DNA from: a virus
DNA: 41,932 nucleotides
IMG/VR virus record: IMGVR_UViG_3300043313_000968
Span: 1-41,932 of that record
Reading direction: 5' to 3' (one strand)
A program made the position numbers and the translations under genes. Each line of letters opens with the position of its first letter. Position 1 is the first letter of the stretch. Shown piece by piece: positions 14,156 to 20,955 of this stretch. Below the pieces are notes generated by a model that was not told the DNA's origin, ran no database searches, and saw nothing but the letters and a program-made list of their open reading frames with translations.

Positions 14156-14486
14156 GCACGACGGACCCCGCAAACAGATCCGCGATATCCACGTGGTGCT
14201 CACGGAGCCCGGATACGCGGAAGTGTTCGAGGGCAAGGATATCGGCGAAGGTCGCCAGCTGGGCCGCGTGCAACGCGTCTCCGGGCACCCGACTCCGCTC
14301 TATCACGTCTTCAATGCGCGGGGAGAGGAAATAGGTCAGCGTTCCAGGCACGAACACGCGGCGCGGCTGTGCGCCAAAGACGCGGGGATTCTGCCGAAAT
14401 TCATGGTGGACGTCACGCTCTATAAGAAATACGGGGAAGGCTATGACAAAGTATCGTCCCGTTCAACTTCCAGACGATGTAACTGA
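14148..14486 (+). CDS. Hypothetical basic protein
   Basis: This 112-residue protein probably starts at TTG 14148, giving MARHDGPRKQ and overlapping the previous stop by 8 bases. It contains beta-rich stretches (IRDIHVVLTEPGYAEVFEG and PLYHVFNARGEEIG) followed by a basic region. The 3' end overlaps the next gene by 44 bases, which is unusually long for this operon, so the real C-terminus may matter little. Function unknown. Confidence 0.45.
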   Translation: MARHDGPRKQIRDIHVVLTEPGYAEVFEGKDIGEGRQLGRVQRVSGHPTPLYHVFNARGEEIGQRSRHEHAARLCAKDAGILPKFMVDVTLYKKYGEGYDKVSSRSTSRRCN

Positions 14487-15168
14487 GCGAATGACCGAAG
14501 CCTTACGGCTGGCCACGGCCGAAGGGTGCGACTGGTCACAAACCGCTCACCGCCTGGTGGGCTGGTTGCTCGAGCTGCAGCTTTCGCCGGCTCAGTACCT
14601 CCCGGATCACCGCGCCGATCAGCACGCCACTGCAGTGCTCGAGCGGCACGCCGATTCGAACACAGCTCCGGTCGGTTTGCGGCCGTTCCCCTACGAAGCG
14701 CGCCAGTGGGCGAACGAAGGCGCGGAGGTCGAAGCGGTCAGCGGTGCCGACCCGAACACCGTGATCCACCGCGGGGTGTGCGTCGGCGTGATGGAGGCGC
14801 CGACCGTGCTCTTGCAACGCGTGGACGGGAAGCTGGTCCACTGGGCGCTGGGCTTGGTTCGCCGGAGGGTTGCCGCATCGGGCGCGGAGACGTACGTGGG
14901 TAAGCGGCGCGCGCCCGCGGCCGACGACGACACCGCGGTGTCCCCTGCAGTCGGCCAGCTCGAGCATTCGGGCGCCTGGTCTGAGCCGATTGGCGTCACT
15001 CGGGTACCCGATCGGACGAATCACGGGTGGTGGATCGGCGACGGGCCGGATCCGGAGCGGTCGGCCTTGCTCGAGCACCCGACCGCCTGCCCGGGCCCTT
15101 CGCAGTGCGAAGCGTGCGCCGCTCACGCCATGGCCTGGATGCGCGATCAGGTAAGAGGCGTGTTGTGA
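14443..15168 (+). CDS. Hypothetical protein
   Basis: This 241-residue protein starts at ATG 14443 behind a strong GGGGAAGG site. It has a helical N-terminal 60 residues (VTERMTEALRLATAEGCDWS and on), a beta-rich centre (GVCVGVMEAPTVLLQRVDGK) and a C-terminal CPGPSQCEAC cluster that may hold a metal. It is coupled by GTGA to a membrane protein. Not recognised. Confidence 0.6.
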   Translation: MTKYRPVQLPDDVTERMTEALRLATAEGCDWSQTAHRLVGWLLELQLSPAQYLPDHRADQHATAVLERHADSNTAPVGLRPFPYEARQWANEGAEVEAVSGADPNTVIHRGVCVGVMEAPTVLLQRVDGKLVHWALGLVRRRVAASGAETYVGKRRAPAADDDTAVSPAVGQLEHSGAWSEPIGVTRVPDRTNHGWWIGDGPDPERSALLEHPTACPGPSQCEACAAHAMAWMRDQVRGVL

Positions 15169-15395
15169 CCACCATCGTCCCGCCGATCGCCTGGCGACCG
15201 CTCACCGTGCTCTGGGCGCTGTTCGTCGCGAACGTCCGCTACACCCGGAACCCGCGGCACGCGTTGCGACGGAGGCCACGATCGCCGCGCCGCGTGCTTG
15301 AGGATCACGAATTCCTGGCGCTGGGGTTCCTGGCGCTGGTGGCCGGTTGGGTGGCCGCGGTGATCGTGTTCGGCGCAGTCGCCAACTCCGGGTAG
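15165..15395 (+). CDS. Small membrane protein
   Basis: This 76-residue protein starts at GTG 15165, overlapping the previous stop. A weakly hydrophobic N-terminal segment (WRPLTVLWALFVANV) is followed by a very basic middle (RHALRRRPRSPRR) and a strong C-terminal helix of about 22 residues (FLALGFLALVAGWVAAVIVF). It is probably anchored with the basic loop in the cytoplasm. It is the last gene before a long terminator hairpin. Confidence 0.6.
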   Translation: MTTIVPPIAWRPLTVLWALFVANVRYTRNPRHALRRRPRSPRRVLEDHEFLALGFLALVAGWVAAVIVFGAVANSG

Positions 15396-15423
15396 CGGAG
15401 CGGGTCAGGATAGCCAGGTAAGA

Positions 15424-15478
15424 GCCGGCTCGAGCGCGCTGGGCTAGTCGGGCGCGGATCCGGAAAACTCGAGCCGGC
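15424..15478 (+). terminator. Long rod-like terminator hairpin
   Basis: GCCGGCTCGAG (15424-15434) pairs perfectly with CTCGAGCCGGC (15468-15478), and an inner CGCGC/GCGCG stem extends the rod. It lies 29 bases after the stop at 15395 and just before the next promoter. No T-tract. The CTCGAG-bearing arms resemble those of the hairpin at 12709-12749. Confidence 0.65.
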
Positions 15479-15494
15479 CACCCGTCTGGAGTAG

Positions 15495-15534
15495 TAGACA
15501 GTAGTAGACAGTAATGAGCATGTCGTGGTACTAT
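15495..15534 (+). promoter_or_regulatory. Early promoter with doubled TAGACA
   Basis: TAGACA occurs at 15495-15500 and 15505-15510, exactly one turn apart. Eighteen bases after the second is TACTAT (15529-15534). Transcription would start near 15541 and reach the ATG at 15576 with a short leader carrying a GGAAA site. It drives the final early unit of mini cysteine-pair proteins. Confidence 0.6.
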
Positions 15535-15575
15535 TTCCTCACAAGTTCAGACCACGAAGCTAAGGAAATTCCTCA

Positions 15576-15722
15576 ATGGCCGCACACAGGGGTCCGCACG
15601 AGCAGACCAGTACCGGATCAGCCACCGCTAAAGAGGGTGATTACGTGGTGGTTTACGAAACTACGTTGTGTTGGTGCGGTTACGAAATATCACGCCGTGA
15701 GGTCAATCGGTTTAAGGAATAG
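15576..15722 (+). CDS. Mini cysteine-pair protein, member 1
   Basis: This 48-residue protein begins MAAHRGPHEQ behind TAAGGAAATTCCTC. It has a single pair CWCG near residue 32 followed by YEISRREVNRF. Its second half aligns by eye with the three following genes (x-C-x2-C-G, then a short basic end). The small size and one CxxC suggest zinc binding by dimerisation or a rubredoxin-knuckle half-site. Function unknown. Confidence 0.5.
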   Translation: MAAHRGPHEQTSTGSATAKEGDYVVVYETTLCWCGYEISRREVNRFKE

Positions 15723-15727
15723 GCCTG

Positions 15728-15892
15728 ATGGCGAAACCCGAAGAACACACTTGCGACAAATCCGGATTTGTCAGTCTGGAACTTGGCGGAGTGCGCGATG
15801 GATTCGAGTACACCACGAAGATTTACCACTGTTCGGTGTGCGGATACGTCACCGATAGCAACACCACAACACGCCCCGTGAAAGAGAACTAA
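15728..15892 (+). CDS. Mini cysteine-pair protein, member 2
   Basis: This 54-residue protein has an N-terminal HTCD (residues 7-10) and, about 27 residues later, HCSVCGYVTDSN. The two parts could form one Cys/His zinc site. The TAA stop shares its last base with the next ATG. It is clearly paralogous to the next gene (MAK...HTCD, HCSVCG). Function unknown. Confidence 0.55.
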   Translation: MAKPEEHTCDKSGFVSLELGGVRDGFEYTTKIYHCSVCGYVTDSNTTTRPVKEN

Positions 15893-16047
15893 TGGCTAAA
15901 GAAGAGGCGCACACCTGTGACACCAACGGTTCGATCACCACGGAAGACGCGGCGGGTCGCGACGAAGTGATCACATGGACCATCGTTCATTGCTCCGTGT
16001 GTGGCGAGGGTGTCCGCCGCTCGATCACCAATAGGCGGCCGACGTGA
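15892..16047 (+). CDS. Mini cysteine-pair protein, member 3
   Basis: This 51-residue paralogue of the preceding gene runs MAKEEAHTCD, then a short strand region (DEVITWTIV), then HCSVCGEGVRRSITNRRPT. ATG 15892 shares a base with the previous stop, and its stop overlaps the GTG of member 4. The C-terminal RRSITNRRP tail parallels RAIVSRRPA in member 4. Confidence 0.55.
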   Translation: MAKEEAHTCDTNGSITTEDAAGRDEVITWTIVHCSVCGEGVRRSITNRRPT

Positions 16048-16187
16048 GACACACCCACGATGTCCTGGGGCCCGTCAGCACCGAAGAAATCAAGGTAGGC
16101 CCGGAAATTATCACCTACCGGGTAACCCTGTGCTCCCAGTGCGGCAACGTGGCGGAGCGGGCCATTGTGAGCAGGCGGCCTGCCTAA
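16044..16187 (+). CDS. Mini cysteine-pair protein, member 4
   Basis: This 47-residue paralogue starts at GTG 16044. HTHDVLG replaces the HTCD of members 2 and 3, so one cysteine is lost while LCSQCGNVAE is kept. It ends in RAIVSRRPA. The TAA stop overlaps the next ATG. Loss of the first Cys argues that the CxxC pair is the essential part. Confidence 0.5.
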   Translation: MRHTHDVLGPVSTEEIKVGPEIITYRVTLCSQCGNVAERAIVSRRPA

Positions 16188-16324
16188 TGCCCAAAGGGAC
16201 CGACAAAGACAAGGTCGATAACACGGACGACGCGGTGGACATGCAGAACGAGACGGAGTCCGACAAAGACAAGCCGTTGGGCGACAAGCTGAAAGATTTG
16301 CTGTTCCCTGACAACGGGAAATAG
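16187..16324 (+). CDS. Small, highly charged protein at the end of the early arm
   Basis: This 45-residue protein is rich in Asp, Lys and Glu with the segment SDKDK near the middle and TDKDK near the start. It ends in DKLKDLLFPDNGK. It looks disordered except for a short C-terminal amphipathic helix. ATG 16187 overlaps the preceding stop. It is the last plus-strand gene before the convergent terminator. Function unknown. Confidence 0.5.
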   Translation: MPKGTDKDKVDNTDDAVDMQNETESDKDKPLGDKLKDLLFPDNGK

Positions 16325-16332
16325 CGAGTAAC

Positions 16333-16388
16333 AGAGAACCCCCGCACTGAGCAACCGGTGACGACTCCGGTCAGTGCGGGGGTTCTCT
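16333..16388. terminator. Bidirectional terminator between early and late arms
   Basis: AGAGAACCCCCGCACTGA (16333-16350) pairs perfectly over 18 bp with TCAGTGCGGGGGTTCTCT (16371-16388). The loop carries its own CCGG/CCGG stem. It sits between the last plus-strand gene (ends 16324) and the last minus-strand gene (ends 16435), so it can stop both convergent transcripts. It is the longest perfect stem I see in the genome. Confidence 0.8.
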
Positions 16389-16434
16389 CGCGCGCGGCCG
16401 TGCGGGGGACAACCGGGCGCGGCTCGAGGGGGGC

Positions 16435-17196
16435 TCAGCCGGTCGCTGTACAGATCATCGTGTCCGGTTCGGTGGGCAGTAGCTTCGGCCCGGGAGCGAA
16501 GGCGTAGCCCTCCGGACAGCTTGCCCCCGCCGGCCCGGTCGGGCCTTCGGCGCCTGCAGCTCCGGGAACGCCATCGTCCCCGCGGCACTGGCGCGGCTCC
16601 GACAGGCACGGAGGGCTCTCTCCGTCCTTCCCGTCTTTCGGCGGGTTCTCGGCCAGCACCGTGCGGATCAGCCCCGTCAATCGGGCGTCGGAGGGGTCGG
16701 GGGCATCCTGACCGGGCTGGCCGTTCGCCGGCGTCGGGATCAGCGCGCGTACGCGGGTCACCACCGCGTCCACGTCGACTGCAGGCGCGTCGCGGCCGGC
16801 GGGCCCGGGGATCGGCGGGGTTTCAGCCAGCACTCCGCGGACCAGCGTCCGAATTCGCGCGTCGGTGACCTCCGGGGCTTCGGCCACGGCCGGCGACTGG
16901 GAGGCCTGGACGCACCCGTCCTTCTCGTTCGGCGAGAGCTGGCCGGCGGGGACCTTCTGGCACACGGTGAGCAACTTCTGATTGATCCGGCTGATGGCGG
17001 TGTCCTGATCGTCGTTGGCTCGAGCGGTCGCCATCAGGTCGCCGATCGCCCAGCCGGCGAAGGCGAGCAACAGCGCCAGCGACACCAAGACCACCACGTT
17101 GAGCACCGGTTGCCGCGCGCTGACCTTGCGCCGCGTCCGGTACTGGTCGGAGAGCTCTTTGCCCTTCGGGGTCATCCGTGTGGGCTGGTCGTTCAC
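16435..17196 (-). CDS. Membrane protein with collagen-like segment
   Basis: This 253-residue protein has a basic N-terminus of about 30 residues, one strong transmembrane helix (about 31-50, VLNVVVLVSLALLLAFAGWA), an extracytoplasmic region with several Pro/Asp-rich repeats (xRIRTLVRGVLAETPP and RLTGLIRTVLAENPP), and a collagen-like stretch GVPGAAGAEGPTGPAG near the C-terminus. GTG 17196 overlaps the preceding stop. It lies at the end of the lysis cassette; similar proteins follow holins in actinophages. A spanin-like or envelope-disrupting role is possible but unproved. Confidence 0.6.
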   Translation of the reverse strand: MNDQPTRMTPKGKELSDQYRTRRKVSARQPVLNVVVLVSLALLLAFAGWAIGDLMATARANDDQDTAISRINQKLLTVCQKVPAGQLSPNEKDGCVQASQSPAVAEAPEVTDARIRTLVRGVLAETPPIPGPAGRDAPAVDVDAVVTRVRALIPTPANGQPGQDAPDPSDARLTGLIRTVLAENPPKDGKDGESPPCLSEPRQCRGDDGVPGAAGAEGPTGPAGASCPEGYAFAPGPKLLPTEPDTMICTATG

Positions 17197-17492
17197 TGGG
17201 GATTCGCCTCCGCACCTTCCCGCTTGCCGCGCCAGTATGCCGCGTCCGTGCGCGCCCGGTTTCGTTCGTCACGCATCGTGTCCTCCGACGCCTCGAGCTC
17301 CTTGACTCGTTTTTCCAGATCCCGGATGCGTTCCGCGGCGCGCACGTTCTCTTGCTCGAGTCGGGTGAACGCAGTGGATTCGCCCTGCAGCGCGCGAGTG
17401 CGCCGATCGTTCCAGCGCTTTGCGAACAGGCCCGCGATCGAGGTGAGGACCGGGGACGCCAAGAGAGCCGCGATCAATTCTGGCGTCAGCAT
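17193..17492 (-). CDS. Membrane-anchored coiled-coil protein (lysis cassette)
   Basis: This 99-residue protein has an N-terminal hydrophobic segment (about 6-23) followed by a long charged coiled coil (LEQENVRAAERIRDLEKRVK and on). The topology resembles inner-membrane spanins or holin accessory proteins, and it lies just after the holin, but no sequence family is recognised. Its stop overlaps the start of the collagen-like membrane protein. Confidence 0.5.
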   Translation of the reverse strand: MLTPELIAALLASPVLTSIAGLFAKRWNDRRTRALQGESTAFTRLEQENVRAAERIRDLEKRVKELEASEDTMRDERNRARTDAAYWRGKREGAEANPQ

Positions 17493-17569
17493 CCCGTGGC
17501 CCCATCACTCTCCGTCGTCCAGCCCCTCCATTATGCTCCCCTGGTGTGACATATTTAGGCTGTGTGTCA

Positions 17570-17604
17570 GGCAACCGCCCCAGGTCGGGAACGGGGCGGT
17601 TGCC
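17570..17604 (-). terminator. Hairpin after the holin gene
   Basis: GGCAACCGCCCC (17570-17581) pairs perfectly with GGGGCGGTTGCC (17593-17604) around an 11-base loop. On the minus strand it begins 9 bases downstream of the holin stop (17614). It would end or reduce late transcription before the two membrane genes at 17492-16435. The remaining 77 bases of the gap hold no clear promoter. Confidence 0.65.
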
Positions 17605-17613
17605 CGGCAACCC

Positions 17614-17841
17614 TCAGCCGTAATCGTTGTGCTGAGTGGGGACCAGCGACGCGCTGGTTTTCGAGCCCACCAGCTTGGCGGCCAGGCCCTTGACAACGGA
17701 CACCAGGCCGGACACGCCCATCCCGGTGAGCCACGCTTTCCAGCCCAGATCCGTGTAGGCGTTGAGCGCCACGGACGTGGCCAGGCCGCTGACGAACGAC
17801 GTCGCGACGCGCTCCGCCAGGTCCTTGAGATAGGCGCTCAC
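17614..17841 (-). CDS. Holin, r1t-like
   Basis: This 75-residue membrane protein would control the timing of endolysin release. The N-terminus YLKDLAERVATSFVSGLATS and the following hydrophobic segments (WLTGMGVSGLVSVVKGLAAK) match the pattern of the r1t holin family, which has two membrane segments. GTG 17841 overlaps the endolysin stop, giving the usual lysin-holin coupling. The C-terminus is short and polar. Confidence 0.75.
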   Translation of the reverse strand: MSAYLKDLAERVATSFVSGLATSVALNAYTDLGWKAWLTGMGVSGLVSVVKGLAAKLVGSKTSASLVPTQHNDYG

Positions 17842-18785
17842 GCTTCGTCCCGGCGGTGTTGCTCGTCCAGGACAGCTTCGGCGATTCGGGCCACGTCCGC
17901 GTCACTGAGCGCGGCCACGGCGGACCCTTTGAGCGCGGCGGCCAGCTTGTCATAGTCGATCACGGGTGCCGACGCGTCGCCGGCCACGCGAAGCGCTTTC
18001 GCTAGCGGGCCCTCCGGGAAGTTGGGGTCGCCGGCAGGCCGGAACCACGATTCCAGGTTGGCAATCCGGGCGTAGTCTTCCGCCACGATCGACTGAAACA
18101 ACTTCGTGACCGGGTGATCCGGCAGGCTGGTAACCAGCGGTACCCCGGTAGTGAGCTCGAGTGCCATAGCGATGTCTCCTGAAATCGGTCGGTATACCTG
18201 GTTGACGTCGACTGCTACGCCGGACACGGTGACGCTGGTGGGCCCGATGCGGTTTCCCGGGTTTCGCTGCCAGACGTTCACCCATTTCTTGTCTTCGATG
18301 CTGGGTTCGGAACCGCATCGCCAAAACCATGTGGCCGCGCCCGCATCGTGCACGCGGACCTGAGTTTCCTGGAACCCGTAGTGCCCGGTGCGCGCCAGGC
18401 CCAGCACATCGATAAAGCCCTGCTGGAATTCCACGGTGTCGGTGATCTGCCACGGGGATGTGGCGTGAGCGTCCGACGCGCCCGCGACGCCCACCCAATC
18501 GGGGACGCCCGCGGCGCGCAGATCCGCCAGTCCCGCACGCGCGTACGCCTGGCCACGTGCACGATCGTCGTCGGTGACGCTGCCCCAGGTGTCCCCGGTG
18601 CCCAGCTCCACGACGAAGTGCACGTTCTCCGCGCCGAACGTGGCGACCAGGTCCTTGTATTCCGCCGCGGTAATGCGCTTCCCAGCATTGCCCATTCCGG
18701 CGTAGCGGATCACCCCGCTAAAGCCACCGCGGAGAAGGGCGTCACCGGAGGGCCGGCCGCCGGAATAGTCGCCCCACAGCGTCAC
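17838..18785 (-). CDS. Endolysin with glycoside-hydrolase-like domain
   Basis: This 315-residue peptidoglycan-degrading enzyme has an N-terminal domain of about 200 residues: DYSGGRPSGDALL, FSGVIRYAGMGN, ITAAEYKDLV and VHFVVELGTGDTWG. It matches the Rv2525c-like (DUF1906) TIM-barrel fold used as a glycosidase in actinophage lysins. Candidate acidic catalytic residues are the Asp in DYSGG and the Glu in VVELGTG. The C-terminal 110 residues are helical and may bind the wall or regulate the enzyme. No signal peptide, so export depends on the holin. No LysB-type esterase is seen. Confidence 0.75.
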   Translation of the reverse strand: MTLWGDYSGGRPSGDALLRGGFSGVIRYAGMGNAGKRITAAEYKDLVATFGAENVHFVVELGTGDTWGSVTDDDRARGQAYARAGLADLRAAGVPDWVGVAGASDAHATSPWQITDTVEFQQGFIDVLGLARTGHYGFQETQVRVHDAGAATWFWRCGSEPSIEDKKWVNVWQRNPGNRIGPTSVTVSGVAVDVNQVYRPISGDIAMALELTTGVPLVTSLPDHPVTKLFQSIVAEDYARIANLESWFRPAGDPNFPEGPLAKALRVAGDASAPVIDYDKLAAALKGSAVAALSDADVARIAEAVLDEQHRRDEA

Positions 18786-18789
18786 CGGA

Positions 18790-19020
18790 TCAGTCCTCCG
18801 TCTTCTCGAACGTCACGGTGTATTTGTCCCCGACGACGAAGTTCTCCGCCACGGAGCTCTGCATGCCCAAGGTGATCTGCAGCGTCGGCGTGGCCGCGGC
18901 CCACTCCTTATTGCGGCCATCCTGGTAGTCGGGGGCGAAGGAGACTCGGTGGGTGTCCGGGGGGTAGTCGCTGGGGCTGTTGCCTTCGCACCGAGCTTTG
19001 GCGGTGATTCGGACTGTCAT
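18790..19020 (-). CDS. Small hypothetical protein in the tail-lysis interval
   Basis: This 76-residue soluble beta-rich protein (HRVSFAPDYQDGRNKEWAAA, then LQITLGMQSSVAENFVVGDK) ends in YTVTFEKTED. It starts at ATG 19020 behind AGGAAGG. Similar small proteins occur next to tail genes in other actinophages, in my recollection, without a known role. It may be a virion component. Confidence 0.55.
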   Translation of the reverse strand: MTVRITAKARCEGNSPSDYPPDTHRVSFAPDYQDGRNKEWAAATPTLQITLGMQSSVAENFVVGDKYTVTFEKTED

Positions 19021-19032
19021 TAGTTTGCCTTC

Positions 19033-19791
19033 CTACTGTCGCATGTAGACACTGTCCACCTGGACGGAGGACAGACCTGCAGAGCCACCGCCCGCCTGGG
19101 CGGTAACTTGAACCTGGACTGCGTTCAGATCAAGATACGCACTCACATCGAATCGAGGTGTGGTCATCCCGGTGGCGCCGAAGTTGGCCGTCCAGGTCCC
19201 GACCACCGTTCCGTTGAGTCGAAGCCGGTACGTCACTGCGTTGGATCCCACCGCAAATCCGAAAATTCCGGTGACTTCCATAAACTTGTGGAGAATCGAC
19301 GCGGCGCCCTGGTAAATCGCTATCTCGCTGGCGATAAGATCGTTCCGGGTAACGTGGTACTGGAAGAATTCTCCTTGTGGCGCAACGGGAGTGCTGTTCG
19401 CCCAGTCACGGAACATGGGTTGCATGGGGACCGGGAGCCACGGCCGCGCCATCCCCCCCAGCCCCGCCGCATTGTCGGAGAACAGAATCACGTTGTTCTG
19501 ATCCCGCATGGCAAAGAACGGCTGGCCGGCGAAATAGTCCGACTGCAGGACCGCGGAACCGTTCTCTCGCTTGAGAAGGAAAATTTGCTGGCCACCCGAG
19601 TTTGGTCCGACGTAGAGCACCTGGGTTCCCAGGTCGTCCACCATTTTGATGAACGAATCGTCCAGCAACGTCAGCCCGCCACGCCGGATGATCGCGGACG
19701 TCAGCCCCGCCAGCTTGCGGATCTGTTCCAAGCCTTGCTCGAGCGCGATGACCCGATCGAGCACGTTCGTCGGAACGTTGACCACACCCAT
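19033..19791 (-). CDS. Minor tail protein
   Basis: This 252-residue protein has an N-terminal helical segment (VLDRVIALEQGLEQIRKLAG) typical of trimeric tail-tip proteins, then a beta-rich body, and a C-terminal beta domain (VTYRLRLNGTVVGTWTANFG) that resembles carbohydrate-binding or receptor-binding modules. Its position as the last of the tail genes suggests a receptor-binding or tip role. The specific ligand cannot be read from sequence. Confidence 0.6.
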   Translation of the reverse strand: MGVVNVPTNVLDRVIALEQGLEQIRKLAGLTSAIIRRGGLTLLDDSFIKMVDDLGTQVLYVGPNSGGQQIFLLKRENGSAVLQSDYFAGQPFFAMRDQNNVILFSDNAAGLGGMARPWLPVPMQPMFRDWANSTPVAPQGEFFQYHVTRNDLIASEIAIYQGAASILHKFMEVTGIFGFAVGSNAVTYRLRLNGTVVGTWTANFGATGMTTPRFDVSAYLDLNAVQVQVTAQAGGGSAGLSSVQVDSVYMRQ

Positions 19792-19803
19792 AATTCCCCG
19801 CTT

Positions 19804-20955
19804 CTACGCTACGTCGTCCAGCAACGGCGCCATCGTCAGTGCCACCGTCTCGAGGTCTTCCCCGGGGGTGACCTCTGCCTTCACAATACGCATACTGGTG
19901 TCGACCCCGTACACCATGAAATCGTCGTCGATAATGACCCGCGCGTCGTCGCCCAGGCCCCACTCCCCTACGACCGGTGAGCGGTCGCCGCGGACGATCA
20001 GCGTCGGGAGCACCACAGGGAGCCGAGAGTTTCGCTGGTCAGCGTCGGCGTGCGCCTGCAGCGTGCTCACATCGCTCACGGTGGGATAGCTGGTCTCCAC
20101 CTCCATCAGCGGGAACCCCTGGCTGTAGCGGCTGGTGTCTTCGCTCACCGCGATCATGGTCCCCTCTACGGTGCCTTCCCCCAGCGCGAACGCGCGCGAC
20201 GCGTACCGGGCAGCGTCCGAAGGCCAGTTGTAGGACACCAGATTGCCGCCCAGCTCCCACACCCAGGCCGACCCACTCTGGCCCAGGCGCGGCACGCCTT
20301 GGCGGAACTGGCGGATCGGCAGGCCGTTCGCGTCGGGCCCGCCCACGTCGAATGCCATATCCGGGCCGTCGATCACCGAAGCCAGGTTGCGGAGCGCGGT
20401 CCCTGTGTCGATCAGCGAGTAACCGTCGTATTCCCGGTCCCGGTTGATCAGGGACGTGGACGCGTCGGAGACAATCCCGATGTTGCCCCCGGTGCTCGTC
20501 TGAGCCAAGGCGACCAGGTTGCGGGCTATCTGGTTTTGCTCCGTGTTCGGATAGATGACCTTGGCGCCCGCGATGTCATAGGTCGGGTTGATCGGCATTC
20601 CCAGCACGGGGAGCACCTTGCGGTGGTCGAAGTAGGACCAGAAATCACCGCACCCGATGTCCACCATGCCGCTGGTGGAATCGTATTTTCGCGTCCAGAT
20701 GATCCCCGCCCACACGGGTAGCTCGTCTCGGTAGATCACCAGGGAGCGGCGTCCCGGAGTCGTTGCGTCGTAAGGGTCTTCGACCATGCGCCGACCCTGA
20801 TCGCGACTCTCGACTTGGAACTTTCCGCTGGCCTGCCCGGAATCGTTGAGAACCTTCGAATATTTGGCTCCCTGTAACGGAACGTTGCAGATCGGTCGGT
20901 TGGTCACCAGGTCGTGGATCATGTAGGAGTAGACCGCTACGTGGTCAGCCATCAC
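19804..20955 (-). CDS. Tail tip / baseplate hub-like protein
   Basis: This 383-residue protein opens with VYSYMIHDLVTNRPICNVPL and contains RRSLVIYRDELPVWAGIIWT and GCGDFWSYF. The layout resembles the siphoviral tail-associated hub proteins (gp37-like of Rhodococcus phage ReqiPepy6). GTG 20955 abuts the upstream stop; ATG 20952 is equally possible. It probably builds the tip complex with the distal tail protein. Confidence 0.65.
   Translation of the reverse strand: MMADHVAVYSYMIHDLVTNRPICNVPLQGAKYSKVLNDSGQASGKFQVESRDQGRRMVEDPYDATTPGRRSLVIYRDELPVWAGIIWTRKYDSTSGMVDIGCGDFWSYFDHRKVLPVLGMPINPTYDIAGAKVIYPNTEQNQIARNLVALAQTSTGGNIGIVSDASTSLINRDREYDGYSLIDTGTALRNLASVIDGPDMAFDVGGPDANGLPIRQFRQGVPRLGQSGSAWVWELGGNLVSYNWPSDAARYASRAFALGEGTVEGTMIAVSEDTSRYSQGFPLMEVETSYPTVSDVSTLQAHADADQRNSRLPVVLPTLIVRGDRSPVVGEWGLGDDARVIIDDDFMVYGVDTSMRIVKAEVTPGEDLETVALTMAPLLDDVA

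Noticed and set aside
15514-15858. Plus-strand open frame of 114 codons at the start of the last early unit
   Set aside because: Its ATG lies inside the promoter between the -35 and -10 boxes, it has no ribosome-binding site, and it overlaps two better small genes in other frames with good starts and paralogous sequence.
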